From an uncultured Planococcus sp. (GTDB taxonomy: Bacteria > Bacillota > Bacilli > Bacillales_A > Planococcaceae), in the NCBI GenBank assembly GCA_947493585.1, contig CANLRI010000004.1:62001-126000 (forward strand): 64,000 nucleotides of DNA, in the 5' to 3' direction. Both the position numbers and the translations under genes were made by a program. Below are positions 34,869-42,560 of the stretch, piece after piece; within the stretch, counting starts at the first letter, position 1; each line of letters starts with the position of its first letter. Below the pieces are notes generated by a model. It searched no databases, had not been told where the DNA came from, and saw nothing but the letters and a program-made list of their open reading frames with translations.

Positions 34869-35582
34869 ATGCGTACAGGGTGGCTAGTATTACCTTTAAG
34901 TGGTTTATTGTTATTTTCTACTGGTTGCGTCCCCGATAAAGTCCAAGAAGAAATTGAAAAAACGGAGAATGAGAACGCTGAGAAGCAGTCAGGGCAAGGG
35001 GATGAGGAAGTCGCGCCGGAAGATATAGAAGTATCGGAAGAACAAAAGAAAGAACTTGAAAGTCATGATCATGTCTCTGAAGAAGAAGCGGTTGCTGAAC
35101 TTACTGAAGAACAAGAGAGTATAGAAATTGATTTGCCAAAGAAAAAAAATGAATTCACGTCCCATCAAGAATTATCGCAATATGTCTCGAATTTATTCTA
35201 CTTATACCATAAAGGCGATTTGGATACGGATGAATTTTATGAAATGTTAAGACCGCATTTACATGACGATTTCTTAGAATTATTGCCGGCAAGTGAAGCT
35301 GATCGAAAAGAAACATTTGAAGTTTTACAATACACATTTCTACAGTATTTGCCCGCTCCAATCGAGTCATACGAGCTCACCGAAGCAACTACAAATATTC
35401 GTGGAGATGAAGGAGAAAGTTATCGCAAATATGTAACGGATGATTCTCAATTTATTTACTATGTATTGAGAATGAAGAAAGAAGGCAGTCAATGGTTTGT
35501 AACCGATGACAGCCCCGCTCCACCATACGAAATCGATCCATCTTTAGAAAGTTCATTTGAATCTCCAGGAGGCGAAGAGTAA
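34869..35582 (+). CDS. lipoprotein, conjugation/plasmid-associated
   Basis: 237 residues from ATG 34869, chosen for AAGGAG upstream and because it yields a clean signal (MRTGWLVLPLSGLLLFSTGC). The lipobox FSTGC would attach it to the outer membrane face. A glutamate-rich linker (about 22-85) leads to a helical domain (about 100-220) that resembles the fold of small NTF2-like surface proteins, but not closely enough to name. The gene directly abuts the next one (TAA-ATG). Confidence 0.8.
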   Translation: MRTGWLVLPLSGLLLFSTGCVPDKVQEEIEKTENENAEKQSGQGDEEVAPEDIEVSEEQKKELESHDHVSEEEAVAELTEEQESIEIDLPKKKNEFTSHQELSQYVSNLFYLYHKGDLDTDEFYEMLRPHLHDDFLELLPASEADRKETFEVLQYTFLQYLPAPIESYELTEATTNIRGDEGESYRKYVTDDSQFIYYVLRMKKEGSQWFVTDDSPAPPYEIDPSLESSFESPGGEE

Positions 35583-36422
35583 ATGGTAAGTATAAAAGAA
35601 CAAAAAGAGCTAGTAGCAGAAAAGTTGATGAAACGTTTCAATAAAGATTATGAATTTAAAGCTACTATCCAGTCAGTCACAACATTTTATGGCAAAAAAA
35701 TTATGGCTTTTGCTACTGAGCCGGAAGATAAAAACTTCATTGAAGAACGCACGTTAGAAGTAGTCAGCGAACAATTTCTATTAGGCTATTACATCATGAG
35801 TGAGTTGTTAGAGGATCCGGAGTTTCAGTTGGAACAAGCAGCATGGAATTTAAGGAAAGGCTACGTGCGAAACACAATGCACTCTCTTTTAGAAACAGTT
35901 ATGCAAGACAGTGAAGTTGAATGGCAGCAAAGCGATATAGAGAAACAATTTACAAAACGTGTTCTAGCGTCATTCTATGATGCCTATGAGGTCACAGTTC
36001 AACTGCGTAAGGATGTACTCGCTTTAGGAGCCTACTATGCTTTTACCGAATCTTCCCGTTATCAGGAACCACCGGAAAAGACGCATACATTGAAATTAGC
36101 AACCCCATACGACCTTACTTTTTTAAATCCGCAAGTATATATGCAAGGGGAAGCGGTTATAGAAAACATGGAGAAATGGACTTTGTTTCAAACAGAATCC
36201 ATCAAGGGTGCTCAAAAGGTGGGGACCATCCAGCTGATCGAAAAGGAGCGGGATACGGGGGAATCTGAAATCCATTTGGAAATACTAATCTCTCAATTGA
36301 TTAGTCAAAATGAGATAACCGACATCATTAATCAAATGATTGAAAAGATTCCACAGCAAGATCATTCAAGAACAGTCATAGATTATTACTTAGTGACTGA
36401 TCAGAAAACATACCAATTATAA
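35583..36422 (+). CDS. hypothetical cytoplasmic protein
   Basis: 279 residues from ATG 35583, immediately after the lipoprotein stop, with CAGGAGGC ten bases upstream. It is soluble and helix-rich, without recognised motifs. Translational coupling to a lipoprotein suggests a shared task, but the protein has no membrane segment. Last gene of its operon, closed by a two-way terminator. Confidence 0.7.
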   Translation: MVSIKEQKELVAEKLMKRFNKDYEFKATIQSVTTFYGKKIMAFATEPEDKNFIEERTLEVVSEQFLLGYYIMSELLEDPEFQLEQAAWNLRKGYVRNTMHSLLETVMQDSEVEWQQSDIEKQFTKRVLASFYDAYEVTVQLRKDVLALGAYYAFTESSRYQEPPEKTHTLKLATPYDLTFLNPQVYMQGEAVIENMEKWTLFQTESIKGAQKVGTIQLIEKERDTGESEIHLEILISQLISQNEITDIINQMIEKIPQQDHSRTVIDYYLVTDQKTYQL

Positions 36423-36430
36423 TAAAAGAA

Positions 36431-36468
36431 AAAAGAACCGCTCCTATAAGGAATGCGGTTCTTTTGTT
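36431..36468. terminator. two-way terminator between converging operons
   Basis: AAGAACCGC ... GCGGTTCTT flanked by A-runs and T-runs on both sides. It ends the lipoprotein operon (plus) and overlaps the end of the thiF-like gene (minus). Confidence 0.8.
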
Positions 36469-37319
36469 TGTTTAGTCGCCTCTGTAGAGCGCATGTAGCC
36501 TTTCTTAGCTTGAAAGAAAGTGATATGGCTACTTAGAGTCATATCTTCTACAATCTCTGTCAAAACGCTCAAAATGGCCAATGCGGAGAACTTATTGACG
36601 ATTAGTCGCTGCGGCTCACTTGCCGTTAATTCTGTACAAGATATTGAACTGGGCCGCTCTTTGTCGTCTGTCTCAAGAATATCTGGAAATGCATCTGCTA
36701 CAGTAGGTAGCTTAGCAAGATTCAGATTCAAACCAGTGACAATTTGACCGCTCCAGCCGCTCTCATTGAACGCTTTTAATTCATCTTCGGTCCATTGAGC
36801 TTTCGGGCGTGTTTGCCAGTCGGCAGGGACCACAGTAGATTCATTTCCAGCATCAATATATATGCCTGCATTTTCCTTTATAAAATCGTGAATCACTTTG
36901 CGGGTATAGTTGTTATCAACACATCCGATTACAATTGGCATTAAAATGTCCGAGTAGGAAATGTCTGTTAGGTAGTCTGTGTTAAATAGTTCTAACACAT
37001 CTTCTACTGATTCAATATAGCCCGTGGTTTTGCTGCGAATATCAATGTTATAAGCATAAGAATAGCGGGATGCAAGAACTTCAGCTTTTTTTAATCCCAC
37101 TTCTGAAGCTAAAAACAATTGATTCCCCAAATTCTTCTCTTCAATCACATCAGGATCGGCAATAACATAAGTAGCGGCGCGTTTACTCGTTCCAAGCAAT
37201 TGTGCAATATGCTGAACGAGGTAACCACCCGTACCGCCTGTTCCGATTTGAACGATAAATGGATAAATGCCTTTTTTGGTAGAGTAATCCGTTTTTGCTG
37301 AATCCAGAAGGTTAATCAT
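36444..37319 (-). CDS. ThiF/E1-like protein of PRTRC-type cassette
   Basis: 291 residues. The Rossmann loop IGTGGTGGYL is at about residues 25-34, followed by VIADPDVIEEKNLGNQL, the E1 family adenylation segment (Asp, Asn, Gln), and VIGCVDNNYTRK. ThiF/E1 proteins adenylate the C-terminus of a ubiquitin-like protein. It is the last of three genes (E2-like, JAB, ThiF) that resemble the PRTRC system of plasmids and integrative elements. Its start overlaps the JAB stop by four bases. An uncertain point is the Cys needed for thioester transfer: CTEL near residue 230 is the only clear candidate. Confidence 0.85.
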   Translation of the reverse strand: MINLLDSAKTDYSTKKGIYPFIVQIGTGGTGGYLVQHIAQLLGTSKRAATYVIADPDVIEEKNLGNQLFLASEVGLKKAEVLASRYSYAYNIDIRSKTTGYIESVEDVLELFNTDYLTDISYSDILMPIVIGCVDNNYTRKVIHDFIKENAGIYIDAGNESTVVPADWQTRPKAQWTEDELKAFNESGWSGQIVTGLNLNLAKLPTVADAFPDILETDDKERPSSISCTELTASEPQRLIVNKFSALAILSVLTEIVEDMTLSSHITFFQAKKGYMRSTEATKQTKEPHSL

Positions 37320-38281
37320 TTGACCACCTCAATCTTGTGGAGATCATACTCTGGGAGTTCAGAAAACGGTGTTTCAAATAAATCTGTAAGATTTAAAGAT
37401 TTGTGACCAATCTCTTCATTCACAAACATTCGAGCAGTCATATCCGGAAAGAATTTCTGTGTATGGCCGACAATGGCATAGCACATTCCTGGAGATCGCT
37501 CAGATTGATTATCAAGTGAAGAGGGGGCGGGTGGCATAGTATGGTGCGAATGAATCTCTAGAAGTTTCATACCATCCGAAAAGCGGTCAGCTAAATCAAA
37601 TATTGTCTCGATCACTTCGATCTGATATTCTTCAACTCGCTGCGAAGGAATATCCAACACATATTGCTGGGTATTCGTCATATAGTAAATGTCGCCATGA
37701 ACTTCAAGACTATGCTTTCCATACTCTTTAGCTATCGCAATAAATTGCTGAAGCAAAGTAAATGGAAGAGGGTAAAGAGAAGACCGGAAGTGATTCCGGT
37801 CTTGGTTTGGTGCGCCTTTCGGTTTCGCTTTCATGACGATCACAATAATGTTCTTTTTCTTCAAAAAGACTACGTCGGTATGATTTTTAACCAATTCCGG
37901 ATACTCTTTCTCCATCCGCGCACGAAGCATTTCTCCGGTTAACGGCTGGCGTACAGGATCTTGGTCTTTTTTCTTCACAAGCAAGCCTTCAGCAAGCTCT
38001 TCAGGTGAAAAGAAATCAACTACCGGTAGCGAATCGCCCATGAAGCGAATAACGGTTTCTTCGTCCGGTTTAAAAGCGTCTACGGCTTCTTTTTTAGGAG
38101 CGGGAGCTTTCGGGGCTTCTTTTGGTCCATATACAGCATTAGCAGCATCAACTTTCTTCTGCAGTTCTTCTTGCTGTTTGGCTTTCTTCTCGGCTTCAGC
38201 CTGTTTTTTCTGATTTTCTTTATCTTGTCTCTCTTTTTCGTTAGAATCCACCATATTGAAAAGCTCGAAAATGTTAGTCAT
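37316..38281 (-). CDS. JAB/JAMM metalloprotease of PRTRC-type cassette
   Basis: 321 residues. The N-terminal 90 residues are Lys/Glu/Ala-rich and probably disordered or coiled. The C-terminal domain holds a full JAMM motif, EIHSHHTMPPAPSSLD, that is HxH-x7-S-x2-D with the upstream Glu, so zinc binding and isopeptidase activity are likely intact. In PRTRC cassettes this is protein A. JAB enzymes trim or remove ubiquitin-like proteins. It lies between the E2-like and ThiF-like genes; ATG 38281 follows GGAGAA. Confidence 0.88.
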   Translation of the reverse strand: MTNIFELFNMVDSNEKERQDKENQKKQAEAEKKAKQQEELQKKVDAANAVYGPKEAPKAPAPKKEAVDAFKPDEETVIRFMGDSLPVVDFFSPEELAEGLLVKKKDQDPVRQPLTGEMLRARMEKEYPELVKNHTDVVFLKKKNIIVIVMKAKPKGAPNQDRNHFRSSLYPLPFTLLQQFIAIAKEYGKHSLEVHGDIYYMTNTQQYVLDIPSQRVEEYQIEVIETIFDLADRFSDGMKLLEIHSHHTMPPAPSSLDNQSERSPGMCYAIVGHTQKFFPDMTARMFVNEEIGHKSLNLTDLFETPFSELPEYDLHKIEVVK

Positions 38282-38337
38282 AGTAAGTTCTCCTCTCTTG
38301 AAGCTATCCTCTAGGGTATAGGCTTATTCAAGTCCAA

Positions 38338-39057
38338 TTAATAATCTGTTTCTCTCAAAACCTGGTCGAGTGTTTTACGTGCAGGAACAAGCCAATCATC
38401 GCTATATGGCTGCTCGTCCAATTCATTGAGCAACTTCCGGAAAGTGTTGATTCCTAAGGTAGTCCGCACACCGTGGTCCTCGTTAAAAGGAGCGGAAAAG
38501 AACAGCAATAGCGCTTTTTTCGCTTCTATCAGAGAATCGACCAGGAGTCGTTCGTTAATACCCCAGCAAACCGTTCCGGAGCCTTTCATGACATTTGGAT
38601 AGGGAAAGTCGTATAAGGGCGTTTCAGGCGTAATAGGCTTCTTATTGTTCTCTACCGCATAAATCCGCATCGTATCAATTAGTTTTTGATTTCCCATGCC
38701 TTTGAGTTCACACATAAAGATCATTCGAGGGAAGGCGAGTGAAAAGAATTCATCTTCATCCTTGTATCGAATATCGAAAGACTTTTGCGGAATCTCAAAA
38801 ACGATTTGCTCTAAATTTCCATTTGGATGGCTGGAATAAAGTAATGTGCCTTCCGGAAGAATAGGGGAAACGATCATTTCTTCTCTCAAATTCGGTTCGC
38901 TTTCAGGCATTTCAGTAACGTTAGACAATACGCGAATGACTTGTTCCAATGAAAAGTATTGTTCCGGCCCTTTTACACCTGGGGCTATCTCTTGGCGTCC
39001 GATGATTGGAAAATCGGGATTTTTTGGCACGTCAGTGAATTGCAATGTCCAATTCAT
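38338..39057 (-). CDS. E2-like (PRTRC protein B type) protein
   Basis: 239 residues. FPYPNVMKGSGTVCWGIN (about 151-168) matches the ubiquitin-conjugating E2 pattern HPNxxxxGxICLxIL, with Cys164 at the catalytic place. The rest is a beta-rich E2 core (GTLLYSSHPNG...IVFEIP) and a helical end. Known as 'prokaryotic E2 family D' in E1-E2-JAB systems. Its first codon overlaps the upstream gene by four bases. No separate ubiquitin-like gene is obvious next to it. Confidence 0.75.
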   Translation of the reverse strand: MNWTLQFTDVPKNPDFPIIGRQEIAPGVKGPEQYFSLEQVIRVLSNVTEMPESEPNLREEMIVSPILPEGTLLYSSHPNGNLEQIVFEIPQKSFDIRYKDEDEFFSLAFPRMIFMCELKGMGNQKLIDTMRIYAVENNKKPITPETPLYDFPYPNVMKGSGTVCWGINERLLVDSLIEAKKALLLFFSAPFNEDHGVRTTLGINTFRKLLNELDEQPYSDDWLVPARKTLDQVLRETDY

Positions 39058-39563
39058 GAAGTCACTTCCTTTTTGGTGTTTTTGCTATGAAGCAATATTT
39101 CTCTCAACGCATCGTCGTATGCGGGTAAACCAAAACCGTCCATTGTATAAAAAAACAATTTACCTTTCTGTTTCCCGAACGCCAGCGACTCGTCATAATC
39201 TATACAACCGATTGGAAATTCAGCAGCAGCAGGATAATCAATTTCAAAAATCGCCAGCTCTTGGTTTGTAAAAGCTTTTTCGATTTTCTCTTTTCCGCTG
39301 TCTGTAAATTGGCTATTAGCCATAAAGCTCTCGTAGTCTTTATCAAAGTCATCACAATACGTATCGTAAACAGTTAAATCGAAAACTTTAGATACAATGC
39401 CGGTGAAGACTTCAACTATTTCTAAACTGCCATAGTAGGTAGGAATGATAGAAAGATCCTTTAGTTTCTTGGGCTCTATCCCCGACTTAACTGCGACAGC
39501 TACCAGTTTTAAAGACCGCAAATATTCTTGGCACATATAAAATTCTTCATGCTCCATGCTCAT
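39054..39563 (-). CDS. hypothetical protein in E2/JAB/ThiF operon
   Basis: 169 residues from ATG 39563. It is soluble and acidic, overlaps the E2-like gene by four bases and therefore is likely translated with it. No family recognised. As the operon lacks an evident ubiquitin-like protein, this or the next gene upstream could be the modified substrate or carrier, but the C-terminus (KKEVTS) lacks a Gly-Gly tail. Confidence 0.6.
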   Translation of the reverse strand: MSMEHEEFYMCQEYLRSLKLVAVAVKSGIEPKKLKDLSIIPTYYGSLEIVEVFTGIVSKVFDLTVYDTYCDDFDKDYESFMANSQFTDSGKEKIEKAFTNQELAIFEIDYPAAAEFPIGCIDYDESLAFGKQKGKLFFYTMDGFGLPAYDDALREILLHSKNTKKEVTS

Positions 39564-39572
39564 GGAATCACC

Positions 39573-39908
39573 TCATATCAACGGAAAAGCCGGTATGGGC
39601 TTTTTCGTTTCAGTTTTAGCAAAATTCCACATTATCTCGAGCGTACAAAGAAGAGAGGACCACGGTGAGTCTTGTAAGAAGTAGATGGTGCCTAATTCGT
39701 CTTCACTTCTTACAGATTGCTCAAATAAATCATATGCTTCATCTACCGCCTCAACAGTTAATCGAGAAAAATCGATGTGTTTGACGTCCATACGATTCAA
39801 CATACAATGAAGCGCATACATCTCCTTCTCTATTTCAGCAGATTCATTTCTCTCATTGACAGGCTGCGCTTCGAAAGCAGCATTTATCTGTTCAAAATCA
39901 TATTTCAT
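39573..39908 (-). CDS. hypothetical protein in E2/JAB/ThiF operon
   Basis: 111 residues from ATG 39908 with AAAGGAGA upstream. Helical, acidic and soluble; no recognised domain. It lies between dnaN's terminator and the E2-like operon, in the same direction, nine bases before the next gene. Function unknown. Confidence 0.6.
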   Translation of the reverse strand: MKYDFEQINAAFEAQPVNERNESAEIEKEMYALHCMLNRMDVKHIDFSRLTVEAVDEAYDLFEQSVRSEDELGTIYFLQDSPWSSLLCTLEIMWNFAKTETKKPIPAFPLI

Positions 39909-39927
39909 GTGAATTCTCCTTTAGAAA

Positions 39928-39967
39928 ATAAAAAGAACACGATGGCTTGGCGGCCGTCATGTTCTTT
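39928..39967 (-). terminator. terminator or attenuator between dnaN and downstream operon
   Basis: AAAGAACATGACGGC ... GCCATCGTGTTCTTTTT on the minus strand, just after dnaN. Confidence 0.7.
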
Positions 39968-39983
39968 CACTCTCCATGTATTT

Positions 39984-41087
39984 TTAATAAGTTCTCACAG
40001 GCAAGATCAATTGTACTTGCTTTGTTTTTTCATTAATTCCTTCTACCGTAAATGGGCGCTGGGCTCCACAAAAGTTCAGCTTAATGGCGTCTGAATCGAT
40101 TCGTTTCAGAGCTTCAAGCAAAAAGCCAGAAGAGAAAGAAACTGTGAATCCGGCTTCACCCGTGTATTCAATAAACGAAAGCTCACGGTGTCCTTTAGCG
40201 GTTTCGTTTTTTGAATCCAGCTTTACAAAAAGCCCATCTACTTCTAGCTTGATCACACCTTCTGAAGAAAGAGTCGATAGCAGCTGAAGAGATTCAGTGA
40301 ATTCTTTAGCGTCTAGTGTCAATTCGCCATCAAAAGTTGTCGGAATCAAACGCTGCGTGTCAGGATAGTTACCTTCCAACAAGCGAGAGTAATAGATCGT
40401 ATTCCCGTTGGCCATCGCGATTTGCGAGGTATCAATAGATAAGAGAATATCTTTGGAAAGGTCAAATGCTTTCAATGCATGGTCCAGCATTTTACCTGGG
40501 ATTGTAACAGATACTTCATCCAACTTTTCTTCCAAAGGAATAGTTACTTTTGCTAACCGATGGCTATCAGTCGAAATCGCCTGCAGCGATTCACCAACCT
40601 GTAGATTCACGCCTGTTAGAACAGGGCGCGTCTCGGTTTTGGCTACTGCAAAGACTGTTCGGGAGATAAGTTCGGAAAACTTTTGGCCCGTTAGAACGAT
40701 TGGCGCTGACGTAGGATTTGCTCCGATTTTCGGGAATTCCTCGGCTGCCATTGTCGTAAAGCTCAAAGAGGTTTTCTTTCCTTGAGTCACCTGAAGGTTT
40801 TTCTCCACAAGTTCAAATGTGATTTCTCCGCTAAGTTTAGATGTTACTTCAAAGGCTTCTTTTGTGAGGACGGCCGCTCCTTCATTATCAATCGTTGTAG
40901 TTTCTCCATTTGGGAGAATACGATGGATGATGCTTTCGCTGGCGTTACTGGCTGTCAGCACAATACAATCCGCCATAGCTTCTACCTTGATTCCTGCCAA
41001 AATTGGAATTGTGCCTTTGGCGTTCAGTACCGGACGAAGTTTTTGCATAGCCTGTTGGATAACATCTTTTGTTAGTGTGAATTTCAT
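39984..41087 (-). CDS. dnaN: DNA polymerase III beta sliding clamp homologue
   Basis: 367 residues, full length for the family. MKFTLTKDVIQQAMQKLRP and the three-domain beta-clamp pattern are clear (RPVLNAKGTIPILAGIK; TRPVLTGVNLQVGE; FTVEGINEK with a C-terminal QLILPVRTY). It encircles DNA and tethers the replicative polymerase. A plasmid-borne clamp is unusual and suggests that the element adjusts host replisome use. It may share a transcript with the Rad52-like gene upstream through read-through. Confidence 0.95.
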   Translation of the reverse strand: MKFTLTKDVIQQAMQKLRPVLNAKGTIPILAGIKVEAMADCIVLTASNASESIIHRILPNGETTTIDNEGAAVLTKEAFEVTSKLSGEITFELVEKNLQVTQGKKTSLSFTTMAAEEFPKIGANPTSAPIVLTGQKFSELISRTVFAVAKTETRPVLTGVNLQVGESLQAISTDSHRLAKVTIPLEEKLDEVSVTIPGKMLDHALKAFDLSKDILLSIDTSQIAMANGNTIYYSRLLEGNYPDTQRLIPTTFDGELTLDAKEFTESLQLLSTLSSEGVIKLEVDGLFVKLDSKNETAKGHRELSFIEYTGEAGFTVSFSSGFLLEALKRIDSDAIKLNFCGAQRPFTVEGINEKTKQVQLILPVRTY

Positions 41088-41141
41088 TTTAATTTTCTCC
41101 CTTCACTTGGCTGCCCTATAAGGTGCAGACTTACAAGCAAT

Positions 41142-41189
41142 AAAAAAAACACATAGAAGAGAAGGGGATGCCTTCTCCTTTATGTGTTC
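41142..41189 (-). terminator. terminator between Rad52-like gene and dnaN
   Basis: GAACACATA ... TATGTG with an inner GGAGAAGG ... CCTTCTC, followed by TTTTTTTT on the minus strand. It stands 55 bp before dnaN and could also act as an attenuator. Confidence 0.75.
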
Positions 41190-41200
41190 AAGTCTCTCGA

Positions 41201-42202
41201 TTAAGCTGGTTGAGCCGCTTCGCGGTCTTCATGGATCAGCTGTATCGTTTCATTACAAATGGTTTTATCCATCTTAAGCAATAGGCTTAAATGGCTTTCC
41301 AATTTCTCGTGTAGAGTAATTTGCGCGTAGTACAGCATTTCATCCTCTGTCAAACCTTGGTTTTGGCAATACTCGATGTATTTTTTGACAGGAACTAAAA
41401 CTTTAGCAACTTCTCGTAATTGTTCTTCAGTAGCCTTTCCAATTTGCATCCGCTCACCGGTGATCTTCTTCATGAGTCCAGGAACAAGCTCTGAACCGAT
41501 AGATAGCGACTTGAATAAGGAAATTGTGTGCTCTAAAGGGGATTTCTCGGTCATGGTTGATGCCATGTCCGATGGTTTTCCAGTACGTTTTTCGGACTTC
41601 TGAGTTGTTTGGTCATGATGTGTCGTTGAAGTGCTGGAATCAAAGTTCTCAAGCTGCTGTTCTTGTCTATTGGAATACGTATGTCCTTCAGGCAAGAACT
41701 TAGCAGGGATAGTAGGCGGATTAAATTTACCGCTGATTTGTCTTTTCTCTCCCGAAATTTTGAAATAACTATACACGTTGCATTTGCCTTTTCGCTGTAA
41801 CGGTACCCAAAAATTAGGGAGGTCATACAAATATCGGCCGATTCCCCATTGAACTGCTGCTCGTTTAAGTGCGTTGGAATAGCCGCCTTTAATGGATTCA
41901 ATATCTGACACTTCTGCTCCATCAACTCGTGAGATCCATTCTCCGTCGATTTTGATGGACAAAATACAACTGAATCCTTGCTTCTGTCCCTTTGCAGTCT
42001 CGATGATCATTTGTTTGCAGTCTGATTTCCATAGAGCCCCGCAAGTTGCATCTAAACGATCCATAATGGCGCGAGCATTTAGATAAGGAACAACAAGGAC
42101 TGATATTTCTCCGTTTCTCTCAGTAGCTGATTGAACTTTCCATTCGATATCATCATAACCAAATGGTGCTTTCAATCCCTCCATAACTTTAGTGTTCTCC
42201 AC
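41201..42202 (-). CDS. Rad52/Rad22-family single-strand annealing protein
   Basis: 333 residues from GTG 42202 (ATG is absent here). The GGGAAAGGG ribosome site is conserved with genes behind the other type A leaders, and the longer frame through the leader is rejected. The N-terminal domain (about 10-140) is Rad52-like: APFGYDDIEWKVQSA, VVPYLNARAIMDRLDATCG and GGYSNALKRAAVQWGIGRYL. The remainder is a linker and a helical C-terminus. Such proteins anneal ssDNA during repair, recombination or after conjugative entry. Confidence 0.9.
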   Translation of the reverse strand: MENTKVMEGLKAPFGYDDIEWKVQSATERNGEISVLVVPYLNARAIMDRLDATCGALWKSDCKQMIIETAKGQKQGFSCILSIKIDGEWISRVDGAEVSDIESIKGGYSNALKRAAVQWGIGRYLYDLPNFWVPLQRKGKCNVYSYFKISGEKRQISGKFNPPTIPAKFLPEGHTYSNRQEQQLENFDSSTSTTHHDQTTQKSEKRTGKPSDMASTMTEKSPLEHTISLFKSLSIGSELVPGLMKKITGERMQIGKATEEQLREVAKVLVPVKKYIEYCQNQGLTEDEMLYYAQITLHEKLESHLSLLLKMDKTICNETIQLIHEDREAAQPA

Positions 42203-42256
42203 AAAAATACACCCTTTCCCAAACGTTTTTACTCTCCAATTTTTAATTGAAAACGC

Positions 42257-42361
42257 AAAAAAGCCCCTGGGTTGATTAGTCATCACAGCAAAATAGCTAT
42301 GTGTCAAAATCAGCCCAGAGGCTTGTTAGTGTCATCACCGTCAGAACGTGTAACGTTCGAC
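42257..42361 (-). ncRNA. type A leader RNA, copy 3 (attenuator)
   Basis: Nearly identical to copy 1: GTCGAACG/CGTTCTGAC hairpin, GGTGATGA, then AGCCTCTGGG ... CCCAGGGGCT and TTTTTT. It precedes the Rad52-like gene. The -10 is TATACT about 30 bases upstream. Confidence 0.8.
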
Positions 42362-42428
42362 AAAATCAAAAAAATTAAAGAATATACTGATAGTATACCC
42401 GTTCTGCTGATAAAAATAAATAGAGTTA

Positions 42429-42457
42429 TTACTTTTTTGGAAAAGCTGTGCTATAGT
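42429..42457 (+). promoter_or_regulatory. promoter for the 42561 gene
   Basis: TTACTT, 17-base spacer, TATAGT, with TG at the extended -10 place. It diverges from the Rad52-like promoter. Confidence 0.65.
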
Positions 42458-42482
42458 CAAAGTAATTTCAAATCAACGCAAG

Positions 42483-42536
42483 CACTGCGCATATTCACCG
42501 CTATCTCATGAGATAGCGGGAATGTGCGCTTTTTTA
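42483..42536 (+). terminator. leader attenuator before the third CpaE-like gene
   Basis: GCGCATATTCaCCGCTATCT ... AGATAGCGGGAATGTGCGC, a long near-perfect stem followed by TTTTTTATTTT, between the promoter and the ribosome site of the 42561 gene. Confidence 0.8.
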
Positions 42537-42560
42537 TTTTCTAAAAAGGAAGGGGATTTC

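Noticed and set aside
41201..42307. Longer start for the Rad52-like protein at 42307
   Set aside because: It runs through the type A terminator hairpin; GTG 42202 has the conserved GGGAAAGGG site.
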